Under the pieces are notes generated by a model. It was not told where the DNA came from, did not search any database, and worked only from the letters and a program-made list of their open reading frames with translations. From Trabulsiella odontotermitis (GTDB lineage Bacteria > Pseudomonadota > Gammaproteobacteria > Enterobacterales > Enterobacteriaceae): a DNA stretch of 64,000 bases. The stretch covers positions 174,411 through 238,410 of the forward strand of contig NZ_LIFX01000008.1 of assembly GCF_001297775.1 (NCBI RefSeq), in the 5' to 3' direction. The first letter of the stretch is position 1. Each line of letters starts with the position of its first letter. Both the position numbers and the translations under genes were made by a program. This document shows, piece after piece, positions 29,975 to 39,524 of the stretch.

Positions 29975-30000
29975 TCGCTATATACATAATTATATAGCGA
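29975..30000 (+). promoter_or_regulatory. ModE site of the moa promoter
   Basis: Long palindrome TCGCTATAT-ACATAATT-ATATAGCGA. Arms match the modA ModE operator style (TATAT/ATATA). In E. coli ModE activates moa when molybdate is present. It lies about 75 bases upstream of the riboswitch. Confidence 0.82.
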
Positions 30001-30072
30001 AGGCGCGTCTGGCGAAAGTCATCCTGACGCGCTACTATCGGCATACCAGTCTTAGCATAATGCTAAGGAAAA

Positions 30073-30180
30073 ACACTCTAGCCTTTGTGCCTACGTCCCC
30101 CCGGATATGGTGCTCTGGCCGTGGCGAAAGCCACCAGGGTACAGGAAGAAATGACTGTGCCTCCCGTATTTGGAAAGGTG
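30073..30180 (+). ncRNA. Molybdenum-cofactor (Moco) riboswitch in the moaA leader
   Basis: The leader of about 108 bases directly before moaA keeps the hallmark segments of the E. coli moaA Moco RNA motif. These are the CTCTAGCCTTTG opening, GGTGCTCTGGCCGTG, GCCACCAGGGTACAGGAAGA, AATGACTGTGCCTCCCGTAT and TTGGAAAGGTGTACATGG. The AAGGTG ribosome site lies in its last part, so cofactor binding could mask translation. Boundaries are approximate. Confidence 0.9.
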
Positions 30181-30183
30181 TAC

Positions 30184-31173
30184 ATGGCCACACAACTGAC
30201 TGATGCTTATGCACGCAAGTTCTATTACCTGCGCCTGTCAATTACCGATGTGTGCAACTTTCGTTGCACCTACTGTCTGCCCGATGGCTACAAGCCCAGC
30301 GGCGTCAACAATAACGGCTTTTTAACGGTCGACGAAGTGCGTCGGGTGACCCGGGCGTTTTCCGCGCTCGGTACCGAAAAAGTGCGTCTTACCGGTGGCG
30401 AACCGTCGCTGCGTCGTGATTTTACCGACATTATAGCGGCCGTTCGCGAAAACCAGGATATCCGCCAGATTGCGGTGACCACCAACGGCTACCGTCTGGC
30501 GCGGGATGCCGCCACCTGGCGCGACGCCGGACTGACGGCGGTAAACGTCAGCGTCGACAGCCTCGATGCCCGTCAGTTTCATGCCATCACCGGGCAGGAT
30601 AAATTCCGTCAGGTGATGGATGGCATTGATGCCGCGTTTGCCGCGGGCTTTGAAAAAGTGAAGGTTAACACTGTGCTGATGCGCGATGTGAACCATCACC
30701 AGCTCGACACCTTTCTGGCGTGGATCAAACCGCGCCGCATCCAGCTGCGTTTTATCGAGTTAATGGAAACCGGCGAGGGCAGCGAGCTGTTCCGCAAGCA
30801 CCATATTTCCGGCATGGTACTGCGCGATGAACTGCTCAGACGCGGCTGGATCCACCAGCTCAGACACCACAGCGACGGCCCGGCACAGGTCTTTTGCCAC
30901 CCCGATTACGACGGCGAAATCGGCCTCATCATGCCGTACGAGAAAGATTTCTGCGCCAGTTGCAACCGGCTGCGCGTCTCCTCCATCGGCAAGCTGCATT
31001 TATGCCTGTTTGGCGACGGCGGTGTTGATCTGCGCGATTTACTGGCGTCAGAGTCTCAACAGCAGGCGCTGGAAACGCGCATTGCCGCCGCGCTGACGCA
31101 TAAAAAGCAAACTCATTTCCTGCATCAGGGCAACACCGGCATTACCCAAAATCTGTCCTACATTGGTGGATAA
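30184..31173 (+). CDS. moaA: GTP 3',8-cyclase MoaA
   Basis: A radical-SAM enzyme of 329 residues that, with MoaC, turns GTP into cyclic pyranopterin monophosphate, the first step of molybdopterin synthesis. The N-terminal cluster is C24-x3-C28-x2-C31 in [10 protein letters not shown]. The C-terminal cluster cysteines are in [13 protein letters not shown] plus a third cysteine in [10 protein letters not shown]. The protein ends in Gly-Gly, as MoaA does. The start [17 protein letters not shown] lies just after the riboswitch. It is the first gene of moaABCDE. Confidence 0.98.
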   Translation: MATQLTDAYARKFYYLRLSITDVCNFRCTYCLPDGYKPSGVNNNGFLTVDEVRRVTRAFSALGTEKVRLTGGEPSLRRDFTDIIAAVRENQDIRQIAVTTNGYRLARDAATWRDAGLTAVNVSVDSLDARQFHAITGQDKFRQVMDGIDAAFAAGFEKVKVNTVLMRDVNHHQLDTFLAWIKPRRIQLRFIELMETGEGSELFRKHHISGMVLRDELLRRGWIHQLRHHSDGPAQVFCHPDYDGEIGLIMPYEKDFCASCNRLRVSSIGKLHLCLFGDGGVDLRDLLASESQQQALETRIAAALTHKKQTHFLHQGNTGITQNLSYIGG

Positions 31174-31209
31174 TCGCGGGTAACCGTTATCAGACATAGG
31201 GAGACTATG

Positions 31210-31722
31210 ATGAGCCAGGTAAGCGCAGAATTTATTCCGACGCGTATTGCCATTCTTACTGTTTCTAATCGTCGTGGCGAAGAGGACGATACCTCCGGTC
31301 ACTATCTTCGCGACGAGGCGCACGAAGCCGGGCACAAGATTGTCGATAAGGCGATCGTGAAAGAAAACCGCTATGCCATTCGTGCGCAGGTGTCGCACTG
31401 GATCGCCAGCGATGACGTGCAGGTGGTGCTGATCACTGGCGGCACCGGGCTGACAGAGGGCGATCAGGCGCCTGAAGCGCTGCTGCCGCTGTTTGACCGA
31501 GAAATCGAAGGTTTCGGTGAAGTGTTCCGCATGCTGTCATTTGAAGAGATCGGCACAGCCACGCTGCAATCCCGCGCGGTAGCGGGTATCGCCAATAATA
31601 CTCTGATCTTTGCGATGCCAGGCTCGACCAAAGCCTGCCGCACGGCCTGGGAAAATATTATTGCACCACAACTGGATGCGCGGACGCGTCCTTGTAATTT
31701 TCATCCTCATTTAAAGAAATAG
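31210..31722 (+). CDS. moaB: MoaB, molybdopterin-binding (MogA-like) protein
   Basis: A 170-residue MoCF-domain protein equal to E. coli MoaB. The motifs ILTVSNRRGEEDDTSG and LITGGTGLTEGDQAPEAL, and PGSTKACRTAWENI near the C-terminus, form the molybdopterin pocket. In E. coli MoaB is not essential for cofactor synthesis; homologues adenylylate molybdopterin. Two ATG codons sit in tandem, and I chose the second at 31210 by family length. Confidence 0.95.
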   Translation: MSQVSAEFIPTRIAILTVSNRRGEEDDTSGHYLRDEAHEAGHKIVDKAIVKENRYAIRAQVSHWIASDDVQVVLITGGTGLTEGDQAPEALLPLFDREIEGFGEVFRMLSFEEIGTATLQSRAVAGIANNTLIFAMPGSTKACRTAWENIIAPQLDARTRPCNFHPHLKK

Positions 31723-31725
31723 ATT

Positions 31726-32211
31726 ATGTCGCAACTGACCCATATCAACGCCGCCGGTGAAGCGCATATGATGGATGTCTCCGCCAAAGCGGAAACCGTG
31801 CGCGAAGCGCGGGCGGAAGCCTTTGTCACCATGCTGCCGGAAACGTTGTCGATGATTATCGACGGCAGCCATCACAAGGGCGACGTCTTTGCGACCGCGC
31901 GAATTGCCGGGATTCAGGCGGCGAAACGTACGTGGGATCTCATCCCGCTGTGCCACCCGCTGATGCTCAGCAAAGTGGAAGTGAATTTGCTGGCGCAGCC
32001 CGAACACAATCGCGTACGCATTGAATCGCTGTGCCGTCTGACCGGCAAAACCGGCGTGGAAATGGAAGCGTTAACCGCGGCCTCTGTCGCGGCGCTGACT
32101 ATCTACGATATGTGCAAAGCGGTGCAAAAAGATATGGTGATTGGCCCGGTTCGCCTGCTGGCGAAAAGCGGCGGCAAATCTGGCGATTTCAGGGTAGATA
32201 CCGATGATTAA
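31726..32211 (+). CDS. moaC: Cyclic pyranopterin monophosphate synthase MoaC
   Basis: MoaC works after MoaA to form cPMP. The protein has 161 residues like E. coli, with active-site segments [34 protein letters not shown] and [24 protein letters not shown] (conserved Lys/His/Asp). It starts 3 bases after moaB and overlaps moaD by 8 bases. Confidence 0.98.
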   Translation: MSQLTHINAAGEAHMMDVSAKAETVREARAEAFVTMLPETLSMIIDGSHHKGDVFATARIAGIQAAKRTWDLIPLCHPLMLSKVEVNLLAQPEHNRVRIESLCRLTGKTGVEMEALTAASVAALTIYDMCKAVQKDMVIGPVRLLAKSGGKSGDFRVDTDD

Positions 32212-32449
32212 AGTCTTATTTTTTGCGCAGGTGCGCGAACTGGTGGGCACTGACAGCCTGTCGATTGACGCCGACTTTCCGGTGGTGGAAGCCGTACGTC
32301 AGCATCTGGCGACGCGCGGCGATCGCTGGGCGCTGGCGCTGGAAGAGGGCAAACTGCTGGCGGCGGTGAATCAGACGCTGGTCGGGTTTGACCATCCGGT
32401 CGTCGCCGGTGATGAAGTGGCGTTTTTCCCGCCGGTTACCGGAGGCTGA
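32204..32449 (+). CDS. moaD: Molybdopterin synthase sulfur-carrier subunit MoaD
   Basis: A ubiquitin-like protein of 81 residues that ends in the required Gly-Gly (FFPPVTGG), which is adenylylated by MoeB and thiocarboxylated. It starts inside moaC, and moaE begins one base after its stop codon, so MoaD and MoaE are made together as the two synthase subunits. Confidence 0.97.
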   Translation: MIKVLFFAQVRELVGTDSLSIDADFPVVEAVRQHLATRGDRWALALEEGKLLAAVNQTLVGFDHPVVAGDEVAFFPPVTGG

Positions 32450-32450
32450 A

Positions 32451-32903
32451 ATGAGCGAAACGCGTATTCGCGTCGAGCCCGCACGCTTTAACGTGGGCGA
32501 CGAGTACTGCTGGCTGGCCGAGCGTGATGAAGACGGCGCGGTGGTGACCTTCACCGGTAAGGTGCGCAATCACAATCTGGGCGACAGCGTTAAGGCGCTG
32601 ACACTGGAGCACTATCCCGGCATGACCGAAAAATCCCTCGCGGAGATCGTCGATGAAGCTCGTCACCGCTGGCCGTTGGGTCGCGTGACGGTGATCCACC
32701 GCATTGGTGAAATGTGGCCCGGTGAAGAAATCGTCTTTGTTGGCGTGACCAGCGCCCACCGTAGTAGCGCGTTCGCGGCTGGCGAGTTCATCATGGATTA
32801 CCTGAAAACCCGTGCGCCGTTCTGGAAGCGGGAAGCCACGCCGGAAGGGGATCGCTGGGTGGAATCGCGTGACAGCGACAAACAGGCCGCGGAACGCTGG
32901 TAA
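32451..32903 (+). CDS. moaE: Molybdopterin synthase catalytic subunit MoaE
   Basis: The catalytic subunit of 150 residues that transfers two sulfurs from MoaD to cPMP to form molybdopterin. Conserved blocks are AVVTFTGKVRNHN, TLEHYPGMTEKSL, VTVIHRIGEMWPGEEIVFVGVTSAHR (split around residue 90-110) and the lysine-bearing LKTRAPFWKRE active-site loop. The ATG at 32451 gives the E. coli length. Confidence 0.98.
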   Translation: MSETRIRVEPARFNVGDEYCWLAERDEDGAVVTFTGKVRNHNLGDSVKALTLEHYPGMTEKSLAEIVDEARHRWPLGRVTVIHRIGEMWPGEEIVFVGVTSAHRSSAFAAGEFIMDYLKTRAPFWKREATPEGDRWVESRDSDKQAAERW

Positions 32904-32983
32904 GTCTGTTGCAGGACACTCGCGGCCTGTGCAGGATGTGTTAGTCTTACCATCACACACTATCAATTTCTGAGGTTAGTATC

Positions 32984-33688
32984 ATGGATCGATTCCCACG
33001 TTCGGATTCCATCGTACAGGCGCGTTCCGGCCTGCAGACGTACATGGCGCAGGTGTATGGCTGGATGACCTGCGGCCTGTTGCTGACAGCGTTTATCGCC
33101 TGGTATGCCGCCAACACCCCGGCGGTAATGATGTTCGTCTTCTCCAGCAAAATCACCTTTTTCGGGCTGATTATCGTACAACTGGGGCTGGTGATTGCCC
33201 TTTCCGCCATGGTGCAGCGCCTGAGCGCAGGCATGGCGACCACGCTCTTTATGCTCTACTCGGCGCTCACCGGGCTGACGCTGTCGAGCATTTTCGTGGT
33301 TTACACCTATTCCTCCATCGCCAGCACCTTTGTGGTGACCGGCGGCATGTTCGGCGTGATGAGCCTCTACGGCTACACCACCAAACGCGACCTCAGCGGT
33401 TTCGGCAATATGCTGTTTATGGCGCTGATTGGCATCATTCTGGCGTCACTGGTGAATTTCTGGCTGAAGAGTGAAGCGCTGATGTGGGCGGTGACTTATA
33501 TCGGGGTGATCGTGTTTGTCGGCCTGACGGCGTATGACACTCAGAAGCTGAAAAACATCGGCGAGCAGATTGATACCCGCGACAGCAGTAATCTGCGCAA
33601 ATACGCCATTCTTGGCGCGCTGACGCTGTATCTCGACTTCATCAACCTGTTCCTGATGCTGCTGCGTATTTTCGGCAACCGTCGTTAA
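32984..33688 (+). CDS. ybhL: Bax inhibitor-1/YccA-family inner-membrane protein YbhL
   Basis: A 234-residue protein with seven hydrophobic segments, the same length as E. coli YbhL. It is of the TMBIM/BI-1 family, whose members conduct calcium or protons in a pH-dependent way in other bacteria. The final part includes GLTAYDTQKLKNI with the conserved Asp pair region used for pH sensing. Role in enterobacteria is not established. It is convergent with ybhN. ybhM, found next to it in E. coli, is absent. Confidence 0.92.
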   Translation: MDRFPRSDSIVQARSGLQTYMAQVYGWMTCGLLLTAFIAWYAANTPAVMMFVFSSKITFFGLIIVQLGLVIALSAMVQRLSAGMATTLFMLYSALTGLTLSSIFVVYTYSSIASTFVVTGGMFGVMSLYGYTTKRDLSGFGNMLFMALIGIILASLVNFWLKSEALMWAVTYIGVIVFVGLTAYDTQKLKNIGEQIDTRDSSNLRKYAILGALTLYLDFINLFLMLLRIFGNRR

Positions 33689-33701
33689 TTCTCGCGCTGT
33701 T

Positions 33702-33723
33702 CCCTCTCCCGCACGGGAGGGGG
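33702..33723. repeat. Palindrome between the convergent genes ybhL and ybhN
   Basis: CCCTCTCCCG-CA-CGGGAGGGGG, a near-perfect GC-rich hairpin with no T tract, in a 38-bp gap between convergent stops. It may end both transcripts with Rho or act as an mRNA-stabilising element. A similar CTCTCCC/GGGAGAG hairpin lies at 53127-53149. Confidence 0.6.
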
Positions 33724-33726
33724 ACA

Positions 33727-34689
33727 TCACTTTGCCAGCGCCTTTTCGTTTTTCTCCCGCAGTTTCTTCGCCCGGCTTTCCAGCCACAAATAGCAGATCA
33801 ACGCCAGCAACAGCGGAATAAAATAATACAGCACGCGGTAGGCGAGCAGGGCGGCAATAATCGTGCCCTGTGACGTATGCTCCCCCGCCAGCAACGCAAT
33901 AAAAACGGCTTCCAGCACACCAATTCCGGCCGGAATATGGACGATAACCCCTGCAATACTGCTGACCAGCAACACGCCTAACACGAAAAAGTAGTCGACA
34001 GACTGACCCAGCAGGATCCAGATAATCGCGCCCATCACCATCCAGTTGGCGCTGGAAATCGCCATCTGCAACAAGGCAAAGCGCCATTTCGGTAGCACCA
34101 GTTTTTGCTTTTTGATGGTCAGACTGCGGCGACGGGCGAAGGCGCAGGCCGAGAGATAAATAACGATAATGGCCAGCAGCACGATGCCGAGGATGCGCAG
34201 CGTCTGTTCGTCGATATACCAGTGTTCAGGGAGCTGCACCACGCCAAAGGTGAAGATAAGCCCGCCGAGCAGAATATAGCCAAGCCAGTTGGTGGTAATG
34301 CTGAGCGAGAAGATGCGGGTGATGGTCGCGCCCGGCAGGCCAAGCCGGGCATAGAGCCGGTAACGCATGCCAATGCCGCCGACCCAGGTGCTGAGCGTCA
34401 GGTTAAAGGCGTAACAAATGAACGATACCAGCATCACCTGGCGTTTCGCCAGCTTGTGGCCGCAGTAGACGCGCCCCAGCAGATCGTAACAGCCGTAGAG
34501 CAGATAACTGACGATAACCAGTCCAATGGCGCTGAAAAACGCGGTGCGGTTGTAATTACGCACCACGTTCCAGACGTCCCCCCAGTCCACTTTTTGAGCG
34601 TAGACCACCAGCAGCACCGCCACCGCGATGAAAAACAGCCAGGTAAGGATTTTTTTCGCCCGTCGCCAGCGCGGATGTGAATGGCTCAT
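33727..34689 (-). CDS. ybhN: YbhN, UPF0104/lysylphosphatidylglycerol synthase-like membrane protein
   Basis: A 320-residue inner-membrane protein with about eight transmembrane segments, close to E. coli YbhN (318). The IVHIPAGIGVLEAVFIALLAGE segment is the signature of the flippase-like half of lysyl-PG synthases. No catalytic transferase domain is present. The gene overlaps clsB by one base. With clsB and ybhP it forms the operon ybhP-clsB-ybhN, suggesting a phospholipid-related role, unproven. Confidence 0.92.
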   Translation of the reverse strand: MSHSHPRWRRAKKILTWLFFIAVAVLLVVYAQKVDWGDVWNVVRNYNRTAFFSAIGLVIVSYLLYGCYDLLGRVYCGHKLAKRQVMLVSFICYAFNLTLSTWVGGIGMRYRLYARLGLPGATITRIFSLSITTNWLGYILLGGLIFTFGVVQLPEHWYIDEQTLRILGIVLLAIIVIYLSACAFARRRSLTIKKQKLVLPKWRFALLQMAISSANWMVMGAIIWILLGQSVDYFFVLGVLLVSSIAGVIVHIPAGIGVLEAVFIALLAGEHTSQGTIIAALLAYRVLYYFIPLLLALICYLWLESRAKKLREKNEKALAK

Positions 34690-35930
34690 CAGGATTTTAC
34701 CTCCTGATTCTCCGCCTCAACCCGATCCTGCGTTTCCAGTTCGGGCTGCACTGGTGGCGCCACCTGCGCCAGATGCGGCGTATGGGCGGGTAACCAGCCG
34801 ACCCAGGCCGGGAAGTGGCGCAAAAAGTGGAAGGCGACGACGCTTTTCCCAAGGTTCCACCAGGTACGTTTCGGCAGCATCGTTTCATCAACCCGGCGGC
34901 AGTCCTGGTGCAGGATGGTCATTAAGTTATCGCGCAGGGTCTGATTAAACTGGCGATCGTGAATGATCAGATTGGCTTCAAGATTAAGCGACAGACTGAG
35001 CGGATCAAGATTACTGGAGCCGACCGTCGCCCAGTGATCATCCATCAGCGCGACTTTACCGTGCAGGGGGCGGCGGCGATATTCGTAAATCTGCACACCG
35101 CTTTTGACCAGATAGTTGTACAGCAGCCGTGCGCCGACCTTCACGATAGGCATATCCGGCTCGCCCTGCACGATGAGCTTCACGGTGACACCGCGACGGG
35201 CCGCGTTGCGCATGGCGTGCAGCAGGCGGTAACCAGGAAAGAAATAGGCATTGGCGATAATCACCTCGCGCCGCGCATTCGCCAGCATTTTCAGGTAATG
35301 GCGTTCGATGTCGTCGCGATGCTCGCCGTTATCGCGCCAGACAAACAACGCCTGCGCCTCGCCCGGCGCGCGGTTCTCTTCCGCGCGGGTGCGGCGTTTC
35401 CACCAGCGGCGCAGCGTTTCGTTGCCCGGCAGGTTTTCCAGTTCGAACTGCACAAAATCAAGCACCACCGGTCCTTCCACCCGCACGGCGTAATCCTGTT
35501 TCGCCTCCGGGCCGTAATCGGTCATATGTTCTGCGGAGTAGTTGATGCCGCCAATAAACGCGACGGTGGTGTCGATGACCACAATCTTGCGGTGCATGCG
35601 GCGGAACAGGTTGGTGCGCATGCCGAACAGCCGTGGACGCGGATCGTAATAGCGAAAAATAACGCCTGCAGACGTCAGGGTTTCGACGAAATCATCGCTG
35701 AGATCCGGCGAGCCGTAGCCGTCGAGCAGCACCTCGACCTGAATGCCGCGCTGTGCGGCACGCAACAGAACGCTATGTAGTTGTTTACCCACCTCGTCTT
35801 CGAACCAGATGAAGGTTTCGAGGATGACTTTGCTTTCCGCCCTGTCGATAGCGTTAAACAGGGCGGGGTAGTAGTTATCGCCATTTTCCAGCAGTTCAAT
35901 ACGATTGCCGTCGCGCCAGCTACATTTCAT
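34689..35930 (-). CDS. clsB: Cardiolipin synthase ClsB (YbhO)
   Basis: A phospholipase-D-superfamily enzyme of 413 residues that makes cardiolipin from phosphatidylglycerol. It carries two HKD motifs, [18 protein letters not shown] (about 113-130) and [21 protein letters not shown] (split by residue 285-305). No strong N-terminal membrane helix is seen, as in E. coli ClsB. Start overlaps the ybhP stop by four bases and the stop overlaps ybhN. Confidence 0.94.
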   Translation of the reverse strand: MKCSWRDGNRIELLENGDNYYPALFNAIDRAESKVILETFIWFEDEVGKQLHSVLLRAAQRGIQVEVLLDGYGSPDLSDDFVETLTSAGVIFRYYDPRPRLFGMRTNLFRRMHRKIVVIDTTVAFIGGINYSAEHMTDYGPEAKQDYAVRVEGPVVLDFVQFELENLPGNETLRRWWKRRTRAEENRAPGEAQALFVWRDNGEHRDDIERHYLKMLANARREVIIANAYFFPGYRLLHAMRNAARRGVTVKLIVQGEPDMPIVKVGARLLYNYLVKSGVQIYEYRRRPLHGKVALMDDHWATVGSSNLDPLSLSLNLEANLIIHDRQFNQTLRDNLMTILHQDCRRVDETMLPKRTWWNLGKSVVAFHFLRHFPAWVGWLPAHTPHLAQVAPPVQPELETQDRVEAENQEVKS

Positions 35931-36688
35931 AGATGGATCTCCGCACTGAGAGGGGCATGATCGGACAGATGCCGCCAGTTGCTGAGCGCCAGCGCCGTCG
36001 GGCTGGAGGCGCTGGCGTTCTTAACATAAATACGGTCGAGACGAAGCAGGGGAAAGCGCACCGGAAAAGTACGCGCCGGGCGCCCGGTAGCGCGGGTAAA
36101 AATTTCTTCCAGCCCGGCCTGGACTTTCAGCGGATGATTCGCCCGCTGCCGCCAGTCATTGAAATCGCCCGCCACCACCACTGGCTGGCCTTCCGGCAGT
36201 TCGTTGACGTAATCCGAGAGCAGCGAAAGCTGCTGCTGACGGTGGATCTCTTTCAGGCCCAGATGCACACACAACACATGGATAGGATGGTCAAGATGCG
36301 GCGGCGCTATCTGGCAGTGCAAAACGCCTCGCTTCTCGCTTTCGCCGACGGAAATATCCAGATTCTTGTAGGAGGCGATAGGATAGCGTGACAGTACGGC
36401 GTTACCGTGGTGGCCTTCCGGGTAGACGGCGTTGCGGCCGTAGGCAAAATCACTCCACATGGTATCCGCCAGAAATTCGTAGTGGCTGGTGTCGGGCCAG
36501 TTCTCGACGTGCAGCGGATGCACCTCATGCGCGCCGAGCACTTCCTGCAGGCAGACGATATCCGCGCTGACGGTGCGAACCGCGTCTCTCAGCTCAGGCA
36601 AAATGAAGCGGCGGTTGAGTGCCGTGAAGCCTTTATGTGTGTTAATCGTGAGCACTTTTATTGAAAATGGTGGTGTTTGTTGCGTCAT
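35927..36688 (-). CDS. ybhP: YbhP, endonuclease/exonuclease/phosphatase-family protein
   Basis: A 253-residue protein of the EEP fold, equal to E. coli YbhP. Motifs are [41 protein letters not shown] and the C-terminal [11 protein letters not shown], so metal and catalytic His/Asp residues are intact. Substrate is unknown; linkage to clsB suggests a phosphodiester such as a phospholipid product. It is the first gene of the operon and is divergent from ybhQ. Confidence 0.92.
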   Translation of the reverse strand: MTQQTPPFSIKVLTINTHKGFTALNRRFILPELRDAVRTVSADIVCLQEVLGAHEVHPLHVENWPDTSHYEFLADTMWSDFAYGRNAVYPEGHHGNAVLSRYPIASYKNLDISVGESEKRGVLHCQIAPPHLDHPIHVLCVHLGLKEIHRQQQLSLLSDYVNELPEGQPVVVAGDFNDWRQRANHPLKVQAGLEEIFTRATGRPARTFPVRFPLLRLDRIYVKNASASSPTALALSNWRHLSDHAPLSAEIHL

Positions 36689-36820
36689 GATTCTCCCGTC
36701 AACGTCACTTTCCTGATTGAAATAGTGTAGTCGGCGTCACAAAAAGATGCGGTGTAACGGAATTTTCCGTAAAGTTCGATACTCTGAATAGTCAGTTGAA
36801 AATTTCCCAGGAGAGAAGCC

Positions 36821-37234
36821 ATGAAGTGGCAACAACGCGTTCGTGTCACCACTGGCCTCAGTTGCTGGCAGATAATGTTGCATTTGCTGGTAGTGGCGGT
36901 ACTGGTCATGGGGTGGGCCAGCGGTGCGCTGGTGCGCGTCGGCTCAGGCCTGTGCGTGCTGTATGGCGTCGCCGTGGTGATGATGCTCTTTTTGCAGCGT
37001 CACCAGGAAGAACGCTGGCGGAATGTGGGTGATGCGCTCGAAGAGCTCACCACCACCTGGTATTTTGGTGCGGCAATGATTGTGCTGTGGCTACTGTCAC
37101 GCGTGCTGCATAACAATTTGCTGTTAGCGATGGCAGGGGCCGTGATGCTCGCTGGCCCTGCCGTGGTGTCGTTACTGGCGAAAGAAAAGACAAAGCTAGA
37201 GGATCTTCCGCCGGAACATCGCGTACGCCACTGA
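36821..37234 (+). CDS. ybhQ: YbhQ, small inner-membrane protein of unknown function
   Basis: A 137-residue protein with four hydrophobic segments (about 17-37, 42-60, 80-98 and 103-121) and a basic tail ending EHRVRH. It starts [20 protein letters not shown] like E. coli YbhQ. AGGAGAGAAGCC precedes the ATG. Its last 39 bases overlap the 3' end of the convergent ybhR, both genes staying in frame with their families. No function can be assigned from sequence. Confidence 0.9.
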   Translation: MKWQQRVRVTTGLSCWQIMLHLLVVAVLVMGWASGALVRVGSGLCVLYGVAVVMMLFLQRHQEERWRNVGDALEELTTTWYFGAAMIVLWLLSRVLHNNLLLAMAGAVMLAGPAVVSLLAKEKTKLEDLPPEHRVRH

Positions 37235-38302
37235 GCCCGTCGTGGCCGCTATCACCAGTAGCGGCCACAAACTTCCCCACACAATTTCCAGACTCGCATC
37301 CTTCAGGTAAATCTGCTTGGTGATATCCGTAAAGTGGCGGATGGGGTTTATCCACGTCAGATCCTGCAGCCAGACCGGCATATTCTCCACCGGCGACACA
37401 TACCCCGACAACAAAATGGCGGGCATCATAAAGACGAACACGCCGATAAACGCCTGCTGCTGAGTCGAACAAAGCGATGAGATCAACAGACCAAACCCCA
37501 CCAGCGACAGCCCGTAAATCACCATCGTGAAATAGAACAGCAGCAGCGACCCGGCAAACGGGATCTGATAGGCCCAGATGCCCACCGCCAGCACGATGCT
37601 CGCCTGAAATGTCGCGACAATCAGCGCCGGAACCGCTTTGCCGACGAAAATCTGCCAGGTGGAAAGCGGCGACACCAGCAGTTGATCCAGTGTTCCCTGC
37701 TCACGTTCGCGCGCCACCGACAGCGATGTCACGATCATCACGCCGATGGTGGTGATCATGGCGATCAGCGACGGCACCACGAACCACTTGTAATCGAGAT
37801 TCGGGTTATACCAGTTGCGCACCACCAGTTCGCTGTTATTCGGCTTCGCTTTGCCTTCCATCAGTTCCTGCTGATACTCCTTCACAATCTGCTGCAGATA
37901 GTTGGCGGCAATCTGCGCGCTGTTGGAGTTGCGCCCGTCGAGGATGAGCTGCATCGGCGCGGGCTGGAAAGTATCGAGGTTGCGCGAAAAATCCGCCGGG
38001 AAACGCACCAGCAGCAGGGCGCGCTGGGTGTCGATAGTCGGCTGGATCTCCTGCGGACTTTTCAACAGCAGAATATGGGTAAAGGCTTTCGCGCGGGCGA
38101 AACGTTGGGTCAGTTCGATGGCGTGTTTGCCGCTGTCCTCGTTGTAAATCGCGATGGTGGCGTTGGTCACTTCCAGCGTCGCGGCGAAGGGGAACAGAAA
38201 CACCTGAATCAACACCGGTAAAATCAGGATCGCCCGGGTCTGCGGTTCGCGCAGCAGGGATTGCAGCTCTTTACGAATTAACGTCCATAAACGATGAAAC
38301 AT
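37196..38302 (-). CDS. ybhR: ABC-2 exporter permease YbhR
   Basis: A 368-residue ABC-2 type permease with one N-terminal transmembrane helix (about 25-45), a long periplasmic domain and about five C-terminal helices. The loop with [21 protein letters not shown] near the N-terminus and [20 protein letters not shown] are family features. It pairs with YbhS under the double ATPase YbhF and the adaptor YbhG. In E. coli the YbhFSR complex exports drugs such as cefoperazone and has Na+/Li+ antiport reported. It is the last gene of the minus-strand operon. Confidence 0.93.
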   Translation of the reverse strand: MFHRLWTLIRKELQSLLREPQTRAILILPVLIQVFLFPFAATLEVTNATIAIYNEDSGKHAIELTQRFARAKAFTHILLLKSPQEIQPTIDTQRALLLVRFPADFSRNLDTFQPAPMQLILDGRNSNSAQIAANYLQQIVKEYQQELMEGKAKPNNSELVVRNWYNPNLDYKWFVVPSLIAMITTIGVMIVTSLSVAREREQGTLDQLLVSPLSTWQIFVGKAVPALIVATFQASIVLAVGIWAYQIPFAGSLLLFYFTMVIYGLSLVGFGLLISSLCSTQQQAFIGVFVFMMPAILLSGYVSPVENMPVWLQDLTWINPIRHFTDITKQIYLKDASLEIVWGSLWPLLVIAATTGSVAYAMFRRKIL

Positions 38303-38339
38303 ATCGGTGTCATCCTCGTGTCGGGTGGCGCTATTTCCT

Positions 38340-38370
38340 GTAGGCCCGGCAAGCGAAGCGCCGCCGGGCG
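38340..38370. repeat. REP-type palindrome between ybhS and ybhR
   Basis: The GTAGGCCCGGCAAGCG / CGCCGCCGGGC inverted repeat is a classic enterobacterial repetitive extragenic palindrome. It lies inside the ybhGFSR operon, 85 bases wide gap, and is of the same family as the repeat at 54577-54610. Confidence 0.85.
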
Positions 38371-38387
38371 AAATCCGGGCACGTTGG

Positions 38388-39524
38388 TTAGTCCAGCCGC
38401 CGTTTGGTTTTCAGCCACGTCAGGCCGATAAACATCGTCGCCGAGGCAATCAAAAACAGCACATTAACCAGCAACACAATGGGGATATTTCCCGCCAGAA
38501 ACAGGCTTTGCAGCGTGCTGACGAAGTAACGCGCCGGAATAATATAGGTCACCGCGCGGATCACCGCGGGCATGCTGTCTATCTGGAAAATAAAACCGGA
38601 CAGCATAATCGACGGCAGAAACGCCGCGTTGAGCGCCACCTGGGCCGCGTTAAACTGGTTGCGGGTGATGGTGGAAATCAGCAGTCCCATGCCCAGCGTA
38701 CTGAGCAAAAACAGACTGGTGATCAAAAACAGCACCAGCAGCGAGCCACGGTATGGCACGCCGAGAATAAATACCGACACCAGCATGCACAGCAGCATCG
38801 CCAGCATGCCAAGGAAATAGTAGGGGATCAGCTTGCACAGCAACAGCTCGACCCGCGTCACTTCAGTAGATAGCAGCGCTTCCATGGTGCCGCGTTCCCA
38901 CTCGCGCGCCACCACCAGTGAGGTCAGAATGGCGCCGATGACCGTCATGATGATGGTCACCGCACCAGGAATAATAAAGTGCTGGCTGATGGCGGCCGGG
39001 TTAAACCAGTAGCGCGTCTGCACGTCAATCAGCGGTTCAAAGCTTTCCCCGCTGTCTTCCGCGCGCTGATGCTGCCACACCTGCCAGATCCCTTCGGCAT
39101 AACCCTGCACAAAGTTCGCGGTGTTTGGCTCGCTGCCGTCGGTGATCACCTGAATGGGTGCGGTGTCGTTGTCCCGCGCCATCTTCGCGGCAAAATCCAC
39201 CGGGATCACTATCAGGCCTCGGATCTGCCCCGCCTGCATTTTCTGAATCAACGCCTGGCGGTTATCGCTGATGGTGGCGTCAATGTAGGGCGAACCCGTC
39301 ATGGCGTGGGTAAAGTCCAGCGCCTCGTTGCTTTGTTGTTCGAGCAAAATCCCGACGCGCAACTTGCTGGAGTCGAGGTTAATCCCATAGCCAAAAATGA
39401 ACAGCAGCATCAGCGGGATCACCACCGCAATCAGCCAGCTACTCGGGTCACGAACGATTTGCCGCGTCTCTTTCACGCACAGGGCGCGCACGCGCCGCCA
39501 GGAGATCAGGCTGTTATTGGGCAT
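38388..39524 (-). CDS. ybhS: ABC-2 exporter permease YbhS
   Basis: A 378-residue paralogue of YbhR with the same plan: N-terminal helix near 30-50, large periplasmic region, then five helices. The segments [20 protein letters not shown] and [20 protein letters not shown] are conserved. The start overlaps the ybhF stop by 11 bases, showing tight coupling to the ATPase. Confidence 0.93.
   Translation of the reverse strand: MPNNSLISWRRVRALCVKETRQIVRDPSSWLIAVVIPLMLLFIFGYGINLDSSKLRVGILLEQQSNEALDFTHAMTGSPYIDATISDNRQALIQKMQAGQIRGLIVIPVDFAAKMARDNDTAPIQVITDGSEPNTANFVQGYAEGIWQVWQHQRAEDSGESFEPLIDVQTRYWFNPAAISQHFIIPGAVTIIMTVIGAILTSLVVAREWERGTMEALLSTEVTRVELLLCKLIPYYFLGMLAMLLCMLVSVFILGVPYRGSLLVLFLITSLFLLSTLGMGLLISTITRNQFNAAQVALNAAFLPSIMLSGFIFQIDSMPAVIRAVTYIIPARYFVSTLQSLFLAGNIPIVLLVNVLFLIASATMFIGLTWLKTKRRLD

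Noticed and set aside
34959..35780. Plus-strand open frame of 273 codons opposite clsB
   Set aside because: ClsB carries both HKD motifs; this frame has no recognisable features.
38340..38370. Hairpin near ybhS considered as a terminator splitting the operon
   Set aside because: It has the REP consensus and no T tract; ybhR is expected to remain in the operon.
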